60,219 nt of DNA from a virus, in the IMG/VR virus record IMGVR_UViG_3300028393_000074, positions 1 to 60,219 of that record, one strand, 5' to 3'. Below, one piece after another: positions 7,956-17,837 of the stretch. Each line of letters starts with the position of its first letter. Positions within the stretch are counted from its first letter, which is position 1. Both the position numbers and the translations under genes were made by a program. The notes beneath the pieces were generated by a model that saw nothing but the letters and a program-made list of their open reading frames with translations, did not search any database and was not told where the DNA came from.

Positions 7956-9128
7956 ATGTCACAACTATTAAATGAAAGATGGTCAGAGACCAAAGAAGCT
8001 CTGCTTGAAGGCCTACAAGGTACCCGTCGTAGTTCTATGCAGGTTTGCTTAGAAAATACACGTAGGTATTTGGCTGAAAGCGCAACAGCTGGTGCAACCA
8101 GCTCTGGAAACATTGCTACACTAAACCGTGTGATTCTTCCAGTTATCCGTCGTGTTATGCCAACCGTTATCGCTAACGAAATCATCGGTGTTCAACCAAT
8201 GACTGGCCCAGTAGCACAAATTCACACTCTACGTGTTCGCTATGCTGATTCTTCAACTGAAGTCACAGCTGGTGAAGAGGCACTAAGTCCATTCAAGATT
8301 GCTAGCGCATACTCTGGTAATGATGGTTCACCTGCTAAAGCTGCTGTAACAAGCCAGCTAGAAGGTCAACCAGGCAAGCGTATGTCCATTCAAATCTTGA
8401 AGACACCAGTCGAAGCTAAGTCTCGTAAACTAAGCGCTCGCTGGACGTTTGAAGCTGCTCAAGATGCACAAGCCCAACAAGGTATTGACATCGAAGCAGA
8501 AATCATGGCTGCACTAGCACAAGAAATCACAACTGAAATCGACCAAGAAATCCTAGGAAGCCTACGCTCACTAGCCAACGTCGAACAGACATATGACCAG
8601 TCTCTAGTATCTGGTACTGCTACATTCGTAGGTGACGAGCACGCTGCTCTAGCGATTCTAATCAATCGTACAGCTAACTTGATCGCTCAACGTACACGTC
8701 GCGGTGCAGCTAACTGGGCTGTTATCTCTAACCAAGCACTGACAATTCTACAATCTGCTACTACCAGCGCTTTTGCTCGTACAACAGAAGGTACATTTGA
8801 AGCTCCTACAAACACCAAGTTTGTTGGTACATTGAATGGCGCTATGCGTGTTTATGTTGACGCTTATCTAAGTGATGCAAGCGATGCAAACCAAGTTCTA
8901 GTTGGATACAAAGGTTCTAGCGAAGCAGATGCTGCTGCGTTCTATTGCCCATACATTCCTCTAATGAGCTCTGGTGTTGTTCTAGATCCAGCAACCTTCG
9001 AGCCAGTCGTTGGCTTCTTGACACGCTACGGCTATGTTGAGTTGACCAATGCAGCTAGCTCACTAGGTAACGCTGCTGACTATCTAGGCCGTGTTGCTAT
9101 CACTAGCGCAAACGTTTCCTTCCAATAA
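7956..9128 (+). CDS. 23: Major capsid protein gp23
   Basis: A 390-residue HK97-fold capsid protein. Characteristic stretches include NRVILPVIRRVMPTVIANEI near 53-72, GVQPMTGPVAQIHTLRVRY and the C-terminal FLTRYGYVEL. The N-terminus holds RRYLAESATAG: L39-A40-E41 followed by Ser fits the gp21 cleavage rule, so mature gp23 would start at Ser42, a much shorter pro-segment than T4's 65. The whole protein is short compared with T4 gp23 (521 residues), implying loss of insertion domains. No gp24 vertex protein gene follows. AAGGAG precedes the ATG and a strong terminator follows the gene. Codons look tuned for high expression (many CTA and CGT). Confidence 0.95.
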   Translation: MSQLLNERWSETKEALLEGLQGTRRSSMQVCLENTRRYLAESATAGATSSGNIATLNRVILPVIRRVMPTVIANEIIGVQPMTGPVAQIHTLRVRYADSSTEVTAGEEALSPFKIASAYSGNDGSPAKAAVTSQLEGQPGKRMSIQILKTPVEAKSRKLSARWTFEAAQDAQAQQGIDIEAEIMAALAQEITTEIDQEILGSLRSLANVEQTYDQSLVSGTATFVGDEHAALAILINRTANLIAQRTRRGAANWAVISNQALTILQSATTSAFARTTEGTFEAPTNTKFVGTLNGAMRVYVDAYLSDASDANQVLVGYKGSSEADAAAFYCPYIPLMSSGVVLDPATFEPVVGFLTRYGYVELTNAASSLGNAADYLGRVAITSANVSFQ

Positions 9129-9151
9129 TCCATTATTGGCGTAAACAACAG

Positions 9152-9175
9152 AAGCCCACTTCGGTGGGCTTTTTG
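9152..9175 (+). terminator. Rho-independent terminator after gp23
   Basis: AGCCCAC and GTGGGCT enclose a TTCG tetraloop, followed by TTTTTGTT. It closes the head morphogenesis operon. Confidence 0.85.
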
Positions 9176-9187
9176 TTGACTGAAAAC

Positions 9188-9193
9188 TAAATA
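9188..9193 (+). promoter_or_regulatory. Late-type promoter box after the gp23 terminator
   Basis: ACTAAATACTC, predicted start near 9199, leader about 86 nt to the ATG at 9285. It directly follows a terminator. Confidence 0.5.
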
Positions 9194-9284
9194 CTCTGTA
9201 CAGCTTGCATTGGGCAAGTTTTATGCAGAAATCCAACTGCGTACGGCCTAGAACGCCGTGTTTACTTATTTTAGGAGAAACAAA

Positions 9285-10196
9285 ATGGGACGTCCAATTA
9301 AAAAGAAATTCTTTGGTAGTTTAACTACCCCTTACCAAAATCATGCTACTGGCGGCAAAACTGGCGTTGGTGGTGAAGGTGTAGCATCAGTCACTATTTC
9401 AAACAGCGGTACATTTTATTCACAAGGCGCAGCCGTAACATTTGGAGCACCAAATATTACTGGCGGCATCCGTGCAACTGGTACACCAATCGTGGGTACA
9501 GGCATCAATGTTGGTAAAATCATGGGATTCAATATCACTAATGCTGGTTCTGGTTATACAGGAACTGTTAGCATATCTGTTACCACTGCAACCGGTGTTA
9601 CAAGTGCAACAACAGGTACAAGCGGCGCTCAATCAGTTTATCCAGCAACTACTACCGGCATTCAAGTTGGTATGCAAGTGTTTGGTGCTAACATCAGTGC
9701 AAGTGCTACATATGTCACTAGCATTTCAGGTAGCGTAGTCAACATAACATGGCCAAATGCAGGAACAGTTAGTACCAGCGTTTTATTCCGTGATGTAGGT
9801 GCAAGTTTCGCAAGCTCAGCAGTTGGGTTAACTAGTAATCGTCAAGATGCAATCACTATCGTTTCTTACTTGTCAACAGCTAGTCAATCACGTAGCGGCG
9901 GCGATATTATGAAACAAGAATCTAGCCGTAGATATCTAGTTCAAAATTCTGATGGTAAAGGTATTTGTACATTGAGTACTGGTACACTGACAGCAGGTAA
10001 AATGCATATTATTGCTACAGACTTTGGCGGTGCAACTTATTATGTAACCAAGCTAACTGCTCATAAAGCCACTGTTGCTAACAGAACCAGCACTAGTACA
10101 GCTTATCTATCCACTGGTAGAGTCGCTAAGTGGACGCTTGGCGCTGCAACTGGTACAGGTGTCAACACCGTGATCAGTCTAGCTCATACTATCTAA
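9285..10196 (+). CDS. Probable head-decoration or virion structural protein
   Basis: 303 residues from the ATG at 9285, preceded by TTAGGAG; an upstream in-frame GTG has no site. It begins MGRPIKKKFFGS, an N-terminus I associate with structural proteins found after gp23 in aquatic T4-like phages. The body is Gly/Ser/Thr/Val-rich with few charges and looks all-beta, with repeated phrases such as GVASVTISNSGTF and VGKIMGFNITNAGSGYTG. No enzyme motif is seen. Its own promoter and terminator, and its position after gp23, suggest an abundant virion protein such as a capsid decoration protein, but that is inference. Confidence 0.55.
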   Translation: MGRPIKKKFFGSLTTPYQNHATGGKTGVGGEGVASVTISNSGTFYSQGAAVTFGAPNITGGIRATGTPIVGTGINVGKIMGFNITNAGSGYTGTVSISVTTATGVTSATTGTSGAQSVYPATTTGIQVGMQVFGANISASATYVTSISGSVVNITWPNAGTVSTSVLFRDVGASFASSAVGLTSNRQDAITIVSYLSTASQSRSGGDIMKQESSRRYLVQNSDGKGICTLSTGTLTAGKMHIIATDFGGATYYVTKLTAHKATVANRTSTSTAYLSTGRVAKWTLGAATGTGVNTVISLAHTI

Positions 10197-10219
10197 AATA
10201 TTTTTAATTTTAGAAGAAC

Positions 10220-10240
10220 GGGGCTCTTAGGAGCCCTTTT
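10220..10240 (+). terminator. Rho-independent terminator
   Basis: GGGCTC and GAGCCC enclose TTAG, followed by TTTTC. It closes the 9285-10196 unit. Confidence 0.75.
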
Positions 10241-10268
10241 CATTTAGTATGCATAATTCTGAATTAGG

Positions 10269-10274
10269 TAAATA
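10269..10274 (+). promoter_or_regulatory. Late-type promoter box, leaderless geometry
   Basis: GGTAAATACTGGTATG. The last A is six bases before the A of the ATG at 10280. There is no usable Shine-Dalgarno in the five-base spacer. Confidence 0.6.
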
Positions 10275-10279
10275 CTGGT

Positions 10280-10810
10280 ATGACTACCGAGTGGACTACA
10301 CCTACAATCTTTTCACAATATGTTGAATCTGGGGCAGAAACTGCACATGTTTCGTGGAACGATTCTAATGGTTGGGCTGCATTATTAAATCGTAATGTTA
10401 ATGAAAGAATTGGTACCAATGGTACACTAGCACATATTGCACGAAGTCCTAAACATGATATATTGACTAAAACTTATTATGTGAAATGTCGGGGTTTTAA
10501 TTTTGTCAATTTACCAGATTCGCCCTCTGGTATAGAACTTAAATTAACCACACAACGTCGAGGCAGAGTAACTGATGACACAATACAGTTATGTTTTGAT
10601 GATAGAACAATTGGTGATAATCAAGCAAATTTAATTGTAGATCCAGTTAAAATATATGGCAGTAGTACAAGTTTATGGAGTGTAGAAAATTTATCTATGT
10701 CAACAATACAAGATTTAAAATTTGGAGTAGTAGTAAGATTGCAGTCTCATCCCAATTACCCTCATCGTGATGAGGCGTATATCAATGCTGTTGAATTGAG
10801 AATCCATTAA
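10280..10810 (+). CDS. Unknown beta-rich protein before the fibre cluster
   Basis: A 176-residue protein I do not recognise. It begins MTTEWTTPTIFSQYVESG and contains WNDSNGWAALLNRNVNERIG, then alternating hydrophobic strands and an ending with AYINAVELRIH. The composition suggests a beta-sandwich with no signal peptide or membrane segment. It opens the fibre region, so a virion or fibre-attachment role is plausible. It appears to be leaderless: a TAAATA box lies exactly six bases upstream of the ATG and no ribosome site is seen. The next gene starts 28 bases after its stop and has its own late-type box. Confidence 0.55.
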   Translation: MTTEWTTPTIFSQYVESGAETAHVSWNDSNGWAALLNRNVNERIGTNGTLAHIARSPKHDILTKTYYVKCRGFNFVNLPDSPSGIELKLTTQRRGRVTDDTIQLCFDDRTIGDNQANLIVDPVKIYGSSTSLWSVENLSMSTIQDLKFGVVVRLQSHPNYPHRDEAYINAVELRIH

Positions 10811-10815
10811 TCAAA

Positions 10816-10821
10816 TAAATA
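10816..10821 (+). promoter_or_regulatory. Late-type promoter box for the giant fibre gene
   Basis: AATAAATACTC, predicted start near 10827, leaving about 12 nt that still include an AAGGAA ribosome site before the ATG at 10839. Confidence 0.5.
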
Positions 10822-10838
10822 CTCTAAAGGAATAAGAA

Positions 10839-13800
10839 ATGGCTACTATCACAGTATCAGGAACAAGATCACAAACTCCCGGCGGTCCAAGTGCAGTATC
10901 AGCGCCTACTGGTAGCATCAACTTAAATTCCACGATTACTAATGTTTCCGGGCAATTGAATGTTGGCAGCAATTCGACTATAGGCGGAAGTTCATCAGTT
11001 GGTGGAAATTTTTATGTCACCGGTAGCAGTTCCTTAACAAATCAAGTTGTTATATCGAGTACACTTAGTTCAGTTAGTACTACCACAGGTGCATTGGTAG
11101 TTGGTGGTGGAGTTGGAATTGGACAGAATTTAAATGTTGGTGGTAATGCAGTAATAACAGGTACTGTAGTAGTTTACAATAATGTATCTATCACAGGAAC
11201 TATCGCAGTTCTAGGAAGTACTACAACTGTCATTATCAACGCAAATGATAATAATGTAGGTAACCCATTAGGTGTTGAATACACCACTACAAATGTTTAT
11301 GGAACTATCGATCAAAGATTAAAAGGTGCAGTATATGTTGGTGGTGGTGTTGGTATTGAAAAAGATTTGAATGTTGGCGGATACATCTATGGTCGAGTAG
11401 CCAAATCAGATCAAACTGCTCAAACACTAGTCACATCTACTAATGTAGACGAAGTATTTTATCCTACATTCGTTAACAAATTAGGTATTAGTACAGCAAC
11501 ATTTAGCTATACTTATATTGATAACATAAACACCGGCACCGGAGGTACTACTAGTACTGGTGGGTTAACATATAATCCTTATTCTGGATTATTGACAACA
11601 TTTAATGCAAATATATCTGGCCCACAAAATAGTGTCAGTACTGAAACCGGAGCACTTACCGTAGCCGGCGGTGTCGGTATTGCTAAAGATACTCACATTG
11701 GTGGCAAGGCCTATGTCGCTGAACTAATTACCAATTTAATATCTAGCCAAACCGGTCCAATAGCTATCAAACCTGAAGGTGGTGAGACTGATATCTATGG
11801 TGAAATTAATGTTCGCGGCGGCAAAAAGCCTCTTGGAACTGCACCGGTTGTTACAAATACATTGTACGTAACTATGGACGGGGATGACACCAATGACGGT
11901 CGTGCCCAAGATCCAAGCCGGGCTTGTCGTACAATCGGCGGAGCAATGAAAAGCTCGTACTACCAACCTGGCACACAAATTAGAGTAAGCGCCGGTCATT
12001 ATTTTGAAGATAATCCATTACCGATGAAACCATATACATCGGTAATGGGTAGTGATATTCGTACGACAGAGATTGAGCCAATTAATAAAACTCAAGACTT
12101 GTTTCATGTTAATTCTGGATGCTACCTAGCGTTCATGCAATTCTGTCAAGGACGTAGCGGATTGCTTCCTGGTGATTATTATACATCAGATACTAATAGG
12201 GGAGCATATGCCACAGCATTCCCGCCCCAAACTGGTGACAATAGAATTGATTTATTCCATAGCCCATACATTCAAAACTGTACAAATTTAAGCGGCCCGT
12301 GGTTAAAAGATGGTAGTTTGTTTCAACCCAATGGGACTGTTCAAATTCCTATCGTAGTGGGAACTGCTACTTGGGTTGCGAATACATCAAGCATGTTAGT
12401 CACATTGAATACTAGCCTAAGTACTAGTACAGTATTACAGGGAATGAGTGTTAATCAAGGACAACAAAACTTAGGATTTTTTAACGCACGTTCTTTATTG
12501 TTAGCAAATAAGCCATTCTTGCAATCACAAGTAGTCAGCTTTGTTGATCAAACTTTCAATAGTGGAAGTTTTGTTTACAACGCTGCCAGTTGCAGAAGAG
12601 ATCTTGCGTTAATAGTTGATAGTGTTGCATTGGATTTAATTTATAATACTACCAGCGAAAGTATCTTTGCCGGTTTACAATATTGGAATCAAAATGGTTA
12701 TACCGGTAGTATACTAAATCAATTAACAACTACGACCGCAGCAATATCACATGTAAGATCTTTAGCCTATAGTGTGGTCAATGCAATTGACGGTGCTTCG
12801 GCACTGATTGTGGATGCGGATTTTCAAGTTATATTAGATATAATAAACAACGGAACTGCCGGTGTTTCTAACATCATTGTTACAAATGGTGAGAAAACTG
12901 CCAATACAACATTGTTAAATTGTTACAATGCATTGATTGCTGCAAAGCCTACGATTGCTAGTCAAACTGTAGCATGGATTACAGCAAACAATCCAACTTT
13001 TACATTTAATACTTCGACATGCTATCGAGATATTCAATACATGATTGACAGTGTGGCATTTGATTTAAGCCACCCTAATAATATCAGCGGGGCACCAAGT
13101 AATAAACAAGCAGTTAAGTCAGGTGTATATTATTACAATTTTGATTCAACGTCTACGGCTGTGCCCAACGAAGTTCCACAAGTTGTGTCAGCTTACAATT
13201 ATCTAAGATCTATAATACCAAATATTGTCACTGGTGTCGAACTACCTAAAAAATACAGCTTATCAACACAAAGCACTACTGGATATACATCGGCAACAAT
13301 TTACGAATCTGGATTGATACAAGACAAACTAGATCTAATCACTAACATTATTAGAAATGGTCCAAGTGCAGTTTCTGATAAAATTCCAATGCCACTAACT
13401 CAGAGTGGGAACATTGTATTACTTAATGCCTATAGATTATTAGAGGCGAACATAACATTCTTACAAGATGAAATTATAGCATATATTGATAGTCAGTTTA
13501 ATAATTTTGATTATAACAGGCAAATTTGTTACAGGGATGTTGGCATTTTAGTAGAGAATGTCTCTTACGATGCAACATTTGGCGGTAACGAAAAATCTAT
13601 TGAAGCAGGCCTGGCATATTGGAACGGTGCTATCAGCAAAATATCTGGACAAGAAACACAGACCATAAGTGCTATTGATTATCTAAATAGCCTATGTCAA
13701 CGAGTCATCACTAATACTACATGTACTGTACTGTCTCCAGTTGTAGGTATCAAACCAGGTGTGCAGGTAATAAACACTGTGTTGATAGGTGGAGAAGTTT

Positions 13801-16800
13801 CTAGTACAAGTATTGGCAATCTGTTTAATATTATCACTAGACTCATACAAACTGGTAGCGGAGATGAATTCATCAAACAAGGTAGCTCTGCAATTGATGC
13901 AGCATATCTAAGTGCTGAAGTACTAATGCAGGCCAACAGGGCATTTATACAAGAAGACACAATCAATTGGATCAATAACAATTACCAAACTTTTCCTTAC
14001 AATGCTATCAAGTGCAAGAGGGATACTGGCGTAATTATTGATTCTGTTGTCACAGATTTATTATTTCCCACACCTGAATACAGTCAAAGCACATTCGCAG
14101 GTTTACAATATTACATACAGAGCAATTTGGTCGGGGCAGTCCCAGATCAATATCATCAAACAGTACAAGCAGTTGAGTACCTAAAAGAATTAAGTGCCAA
14201 GGTTATACAAAATATCACACCAGCTGACGATTTAGTCAGCCGATATCAAACAGCTGAGCCTCAAATTACTAATTTAGAACCAGGAACCTATTCTGATGCT
14301 AAAAAAGTTATGGCAAATTATGACATCATACTTGAAATATTAAACGGTAATATCACTGGCTGGACTGATAAACTTATATTTGGGTTTACTGCTAGTAAAT
14401 TCTTAAGTGTACAAAATGCTTATGCAGTTTTACAGGCCAACGCTACATATTTGGCCAAAGAAGTGGTTGCTTACATTAATGCAACTAACCCAGGTTTTGC
14501 TGCTACATATGATAATGCAAAATGTGAAAGAGATGTTGGGTATATGAATACCAGTGTTTGTTTCGACTTGCTATACGGCGGAAATAAACAAAGTATCCAG
14601 TCGGGATTAAACTACTATGGATATGTAGGAAATATATCTAACATCGTTAACGAAACTACTGCTACAATCGCAGCGTTTAATCACCTATCTATCATAGCTT
14701 CAGACATCATACAAAATATTTTAATTACGCCACTACAAACAACTGTACAGCAAGTAATAACAACAACTACATCAACCGTTGGCGTAGCCAATCTTTTTGC
14801 CCGAGCAATTAGTACAGTTACAGATATCATCAGTAATGGAACAACAGTTGCAGCTACTAGACTAGTACCTGTTAGCTTAACGAGATCTACAACACCGGCG
14901 ACATTGGTTGGGGCAGACAATATTTTAGCCAATAAAGACTTTTTAAAAGCAGAAGTAATCGCCTACATAAATCAAACTTTTGAAGGCCCATCGTCATTCT
15001 TCTATGATCAAGAAAAGTGTTATAGAGACACTGGATTAATTGTCGATGCAGTTAGTCAAGATATACTATTAGGCGGGAATCAAAAGTCTGTTGAGGCAGG
15101 ACTGTCCTATTGGTCCGCAGGTTATAACTATGTAACTGGACAGGAAACTACTACAACCGCAGCAATTAACCATGCACGGGACATTGCATTACAAATTATT
15201 GCCAATCAGACAGTTACTCCTCAGCTACAAACTGAAGCAACGCAAATCATTAACACTTTCTATGACTATGGTCAGGATTACATGCCACAACAGGCCATAA
15301 GACGTAATTTTGGCATCATTACAAATATAATTGAAAAAGGTCCGTTATATGCTCCGTCTATATATCCAGGCAGCGCACTGGCTAATACGACTGGATTAAA
15401 TGCTCTAGATGTTCAAATTGCTCCGTTGGTTACAAGTGTAAAATTAGTAAACACTGCAACAAACACCTACCTAATTGGATTAGATATTGTCACTGTTGGA
15501 TTTGCCAATAATGCTACTTTATATTTTGGTGATAGTTCTATATACCCAATGCAAGATTATCAAGTTGAAGAACTTTCTTTAGAATATACCGGAAATGCTA
15601 ACACATGGGATATGCGTAAAGTTGATTCTATTGGTGGCATGGGAGGCAGTTTAGTTGATGGTGCTGTTATATCTGAACGTAGTCCGATCAATTCTTTTGT
15701 TTACGATGCGTATACTCAGCTAACTCAGGGAGGTCGCGGAGTACGTGTTACTAATAATGGTTATGCACAGTTAGTTTCTGTATTCACAATTTTCTCAAGC
15801 GTTGGAGTACAAGTTGACAATGGCGGCATTGCTAGTATTGTTAACAGTAATGCAAACTTTGGAGATCTTTGTTTAGTTGCTAAAGGTCACGGTACTAGAA
15901 AATTCAGCGGTACCGTTTACAATCCTAAATTTAAAGCATATCCAGATAGTCCAGGAGTTGACGGATATAATCAATATTATCCAAATGGATTCTGGCCAAA
16001 CAATGCCCGAGTAGAAATTTTTGTTCCTGATTTAGATAATAGACCACACATCAGTTTGGTAATGGAAGTTGTGCCAGATGAAGGTCATATCAATGAGCAA
16101 GGGTTCCCCGGGTTCTTAACGGCCCAGCCCAATCTTGCTACATTAACAACTGGATCTATTACGATTACTGGTATCGATACAGCTGGAATTTCTATAGGAA
16201 ACTTTGTATATATTAGAGATCAATTTGCATCTACATTTGATAAGTTTCAGTATGTACATGATCAAATTGGAAATTATTTAGATATAAATGGTAATATCAC
16301 TACAGACCCCGCCCAATATATCGTCAATGCTAACTATGGAATACCATATATTGCCACTGGGACATATGTTACGAATGTTAGTTATGCATCTGTCACATTA
16401 AACTATGCATTGCCAACTGGCGGCGGATTCCCTGGTAATGATAATTATTTCACATTCTATTTCTGCGGTAACGCCTATTATACTGTATTAAGCAGCACAG
16501 TTGCTAACAATCCAAAAACTCCTAATACTAATATTATCGGAAGTGCCAACACATCAACTGATCAAGTGGCTGCACATATCGATTCTTTACAATATTTGAA
16601 TAGTTTAATAGATAAAGTTATTGGAAATGTTACAGTTGCAGTACAACCACTAAACTCTACTAGCATACAAACTTTCTTACCTTTAGTGGTAGGTGGTGCT
16701 AACGCAGCATCGTTTATTGATTTACGATTTGGAGAGATGACTTCTATAATAGGTGCTACTCCTAGCACCTATGCAACCATAGTGCCACCTAAACTGATCA

Positions 16801-17426
16801 AGAAAACTGGAACAGTTCCTTTGGGATCTGGCAATGCGATAGAACTAATCAATGCAAACAAAACTTTCCTAGCTGATCAAGTGACAGCATATGTTATGAA
16901 TGTTTATAGAAATCCAGGAGTGTTTGATTATGATGAGGCTAAATGCCGACGAGACGTATTCTTAATACTACAAGAACTAATATATGATCTAGAGTCTGGT
17001 GGAAATTACCACAGTGTATTCTCAGGTTTAAGTTACTGGTCTAGGGACGGTACACATCATATCGTACAGATGGGCGAGAACGTAACAAGGAACGATTTAT
17101 TCCCTGATGGTGCTACTGTTAATTTCTATCAACGTAGTTACATCAGCGCAAGCGGATATGTTTTTGAATATGTGGGAGCAGGCACCAATTATGGAGCATT
17201 GCCGCAATTTGGAGTCGCTGATCCGGTACAAGGTAAAGAAGTTGTACAGTTAGACAACGGAGCGGTGTTCTTTACATCAACAGATCAAAACGGTGACTTC
17301 CGTATTGGTCCTGGATTAGTTATCAGTCAAGCAACAGGTGTTCTAAGCGGTAGAACATTTACCAAGTCGCTGTTTGCCAATATGACACCATTTATATTGG
17401 CAATTGAAGGCGGCGGCGGATTTTAA
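10839..17426 (+). CDS. Giant tail fibre/spike with beta-helix and helical repeats
   Basis: 2195 residues. The N-terminal 300 hold three fibre modules of the type [20 protein letters not shown]. Residues about 339-445 look like the start of a right-handed beta-helix (YVTMDGDDTNDG, then RTIGGAM, IRVSAGHYFEDNPLP). Residues about 545-1460 contain six alpha-helical repeats each centred on a C-x-R-D motif (CRRDLALIVDSV, CYRDIQYMIDSV, CYRDVGILVENV, CKRDTGVIIDSV, CERDVGYMNTSV, CYRDTGLIVDAV). Beta-helix-like sequence resumes at about 1610-1690 (GGRGVRVTNNGYAQLVSVF), and a seventh repeat follows near 2036 (CRRDVFLILQEL). The likely role is host recognition or a polysaccharide-binding spike. No catalytic residues can be assigned. 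AAAGGA precedes the ATG. Confidence 0.75.
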   Translation: MATITVSGTRSQTPGGPSAVSAPTGSINLNSTITNVSGQLNVGSNSTIGGSSSVGGNFYVTGSSSLTNQVVISSTLSSVSTTTGALVVGGGVGIGQNLNVGGNAVITGTVVVYNNVSITGTIAVLGSTTTVIINANDNNVGNPLGVEYTTTNVYGTIDQRLKGAVYVGGGVGIEKDLNVGGYIYGRVAKSDQTAQTLVTSTNVDEVFYPTFVNKLGISTATFSYTYIDNINTGTGGTTSTGGLTYNPYSGLLTTFNANISGPQNSVSTETGALTVAGGVGIAKDTHIGGKAYVAELITNLISSQTGPIAIKPEGGETDIYGEINVRGGKKPLGTAPVVTNTLYVTMDGDDTNDGRAQDPSRACRTIGGAMKSSYYQPGTQIRVSAGHYFEDNPLPMKPYTSVMGSDIRTTEIEPINKTQDLFHVNSGCYLAFMQFCQGRSGLLPGDYYTSDTNRGAYATAFPPQTGDNRIDLFHSPYIQNCTNLSGPWLKDGSLFQPNGTVQIPIVVGTATWVANTSSMLVTLNTSLSTSTVLQGMSVNQGQQNLGFFNARSLLLANKPFLQSQVVSFVDQTFNSGSFVYNAASCRRDLALIVDSVALDLIYNTTSESIFAGLQYWNQNGYTGSILNQLTTTTAAISHVRSLAYSVVNAIDGASALIVDADFQVILDIINNGTAGVSNIIVTNGEKTANTTLLNCYNALIAAKPTIASQTVAWITANNPTFTFNTSTCYRDIQYMIDSVAFDLSHPNNISGAPSNKQAVKSGVYYYNFDSTSTAVPNEVPQVVSAYNYLRSIIPNIVTGVELPKKYSLSTQSTTGYTSATIYESGLIQDKLDLITNIIRNGPSAVSDKIPMPLTQSGNIVLLNAYRLLEANITFLQDEIIAYIDSQFNNFDYNRQICYRDVGILVENVSYDATFGGNEKSIEAGLAYWNGAISKISGQETQTISAIDYLNSLCQRVITNTTCTVLSPVVGIKPGVQVINTVLIGGEVSSTSIGNLFNIITRLIQTGSGDEFIKQGSSAIDAAYLSAEVLMQANRAFIQEDTINWINNNYQTFPYNAIKCKRDTGVIIDSVVTDLLFPTPEYSQSTFAGLQYYIQSNLVGAVPDQYHQTVQAVEYLKELSAKVIQNITPADDLVSRYQTAEPQITNLEPGTYSDAKKVMANYDIILEILNGNITGWTDKLIFGFTASKFLSVQNAYAVLQANATYLAKEVVAYINATNPGFAATYDNAKCERDVGYMNTSVCFDLLYGGNKQSIQSGLNYYGYVGNISNIVNETTATIAAFNHLSIIASDIIQNILITPLQTTVQQVITTTTSTVGVANLFARAISTVTDIISNGTTVAATRLVPVSLTRSTTPATLVGADNILANKDFLKAEVIAYINQTFEGPSSFFYDQEKCYRDTGLIVDAVSQDILLGGNQKSVEAGLSYWSAGYNYVTGQETTTTAAINHARDIALQIIANQTVTPQLQTEATQIINTFYDYGQDYMPQQAIRRNFGIITNIIEKGPLYAPSIYPGSALANTTGLNALDVQIAPLVTSVKLVNTATNTYLIGLDIVTVGFANNATLYFGDSSIYPMQDYQVEELSLEYTGNANTWDMRKVDSIGGMGGSLVDGAVISERSPINSFVYDAYTQLTQGGRGVRVTNNGYAQLVSVFTIFSSVGVQVDNGGIASIVNSNANFGDLCLVAKGHGTRKFSGTVYNPKFKAYPDSPGVDGYNQYYPNGFWPNNARVEIFVPDLDNRPHISLVMEVVPDEGHINEQGFPGFLTAQPNLATLTTGSITITGIDTAGISIGNFVYIRDQFASTFDKFQYVHDQIGNYLDINGNITTDPAQYIVNANYGIPYIATGTYVTNVSYASVTLNYALPTGGGFPGNDNYFTFYFCGNAYYTVLSSTVANNPKTPNTNIIGSANTSTDQVAAHIDSLQYLNSLIDKVIGNVTVAVQPLNSTSIQTFLPLVVGGANAASFIDLRFGEMTSIIGATPSTYATIVPPKLIKKTGTVPLGSGNAIELINANKTFLADQVTAYVMNVYRNPGVFDYDEAKCRRDVFLILQELIYDLESGGNYHSVFSGLSYWSRDGTHHIVQMGENVTRNDLFPDGATVNFYQRSYISASGYVFEYVGAGTNYGALPQFGVADPVQGKEVVQLDNGAVFFTSTDQNGDFRIGPGLVISQATGVLSGRTFTKSLFANMTPFILAIEGGGGF
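12480..17060 (+). repeat. Seven protein-level helical repeats (C-x-R-D module)
   Basis: The conserved Cys codons start at 12591, 13020, 13527, 14013, 14523, 15018 and 16944. The first six are spaced 429-510 bases apart; the seventh is 1926 bases further on. Each unit reads approximately A-N-K-x-F-L-x-x-E-V-x-A-Y-I, then C-x-R-D-x-G-x-I-V-D-S-V, then S-x-x-A-G-L-x-Y-W. DNA identity between copies is low, so the duplications are old. Confidence 0.8.
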
Positions 17427-17438
17427 AAAGGATAAATC

Positions 17439-17819
17439 ATGGCGTTAATTCCATTAAATCAGTTTAGGACAATGACAGCTGTCTTAACTACAAGTACCTC
17501 GACAACAATTTATACATCACCTGTTGGAGTCACTAGTATTGTTCTCATGGCACAAGTTTCAAATAGGGGAACACAAACAAATGCTATAAGTTTTATACAT
17601 AGTAGAAACATTCCTATACAACAAAATGCGCAGGGTAAGAATGGGCAACCTATTGGCGACAGCTATCTAGTAGAAGAATATGGGTTACCGCCCCATGATG
17701 CAGTTAATTTATTGAGCGGTAAATTAGTTATAGAAACATTGGACAGTGTCAAAGCATATGCTTCTAAGGCAGGCGAATGTACACTTGTGCTAAGTATACT
17801 TGAAAGCTCTAATCAATAA
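17439..17819 (+). CDS. Small fibre-cluster structural protein
   Basis: A 126-residue protein (MALIPLNQFRTMTAVLTTST...) that I do not recognise at family level. The body reads like a compact beta-sandwich (TTIYTSPVGVTSIVLMAQVS; KLVIETLDSVKAYASKAGEC). It starts 12 bases after the giant fibre with AAAAGGA upstream and is followed 18 bases later by the next fibre, so it is co-transcribed with them. Similar small beta proteins of tailed phages serve as fibre-associated virion subunits; that role is inferred from context only. Confidence 0.5.
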   Translation: MALIPLNQFRTMTAVLTTSTSTTIYTSPVGVTSIVLMAQVSNRGTQTNAISFIHSRNIPIQQNAQGKNGQPIGDSYLVEEYGLPPHDAVNLLSGKLVIETLDSVKAYASKAGECTLVLSILESSNQ

Positions 17820-17837
17820 AAATAAGTGAGATAACAC

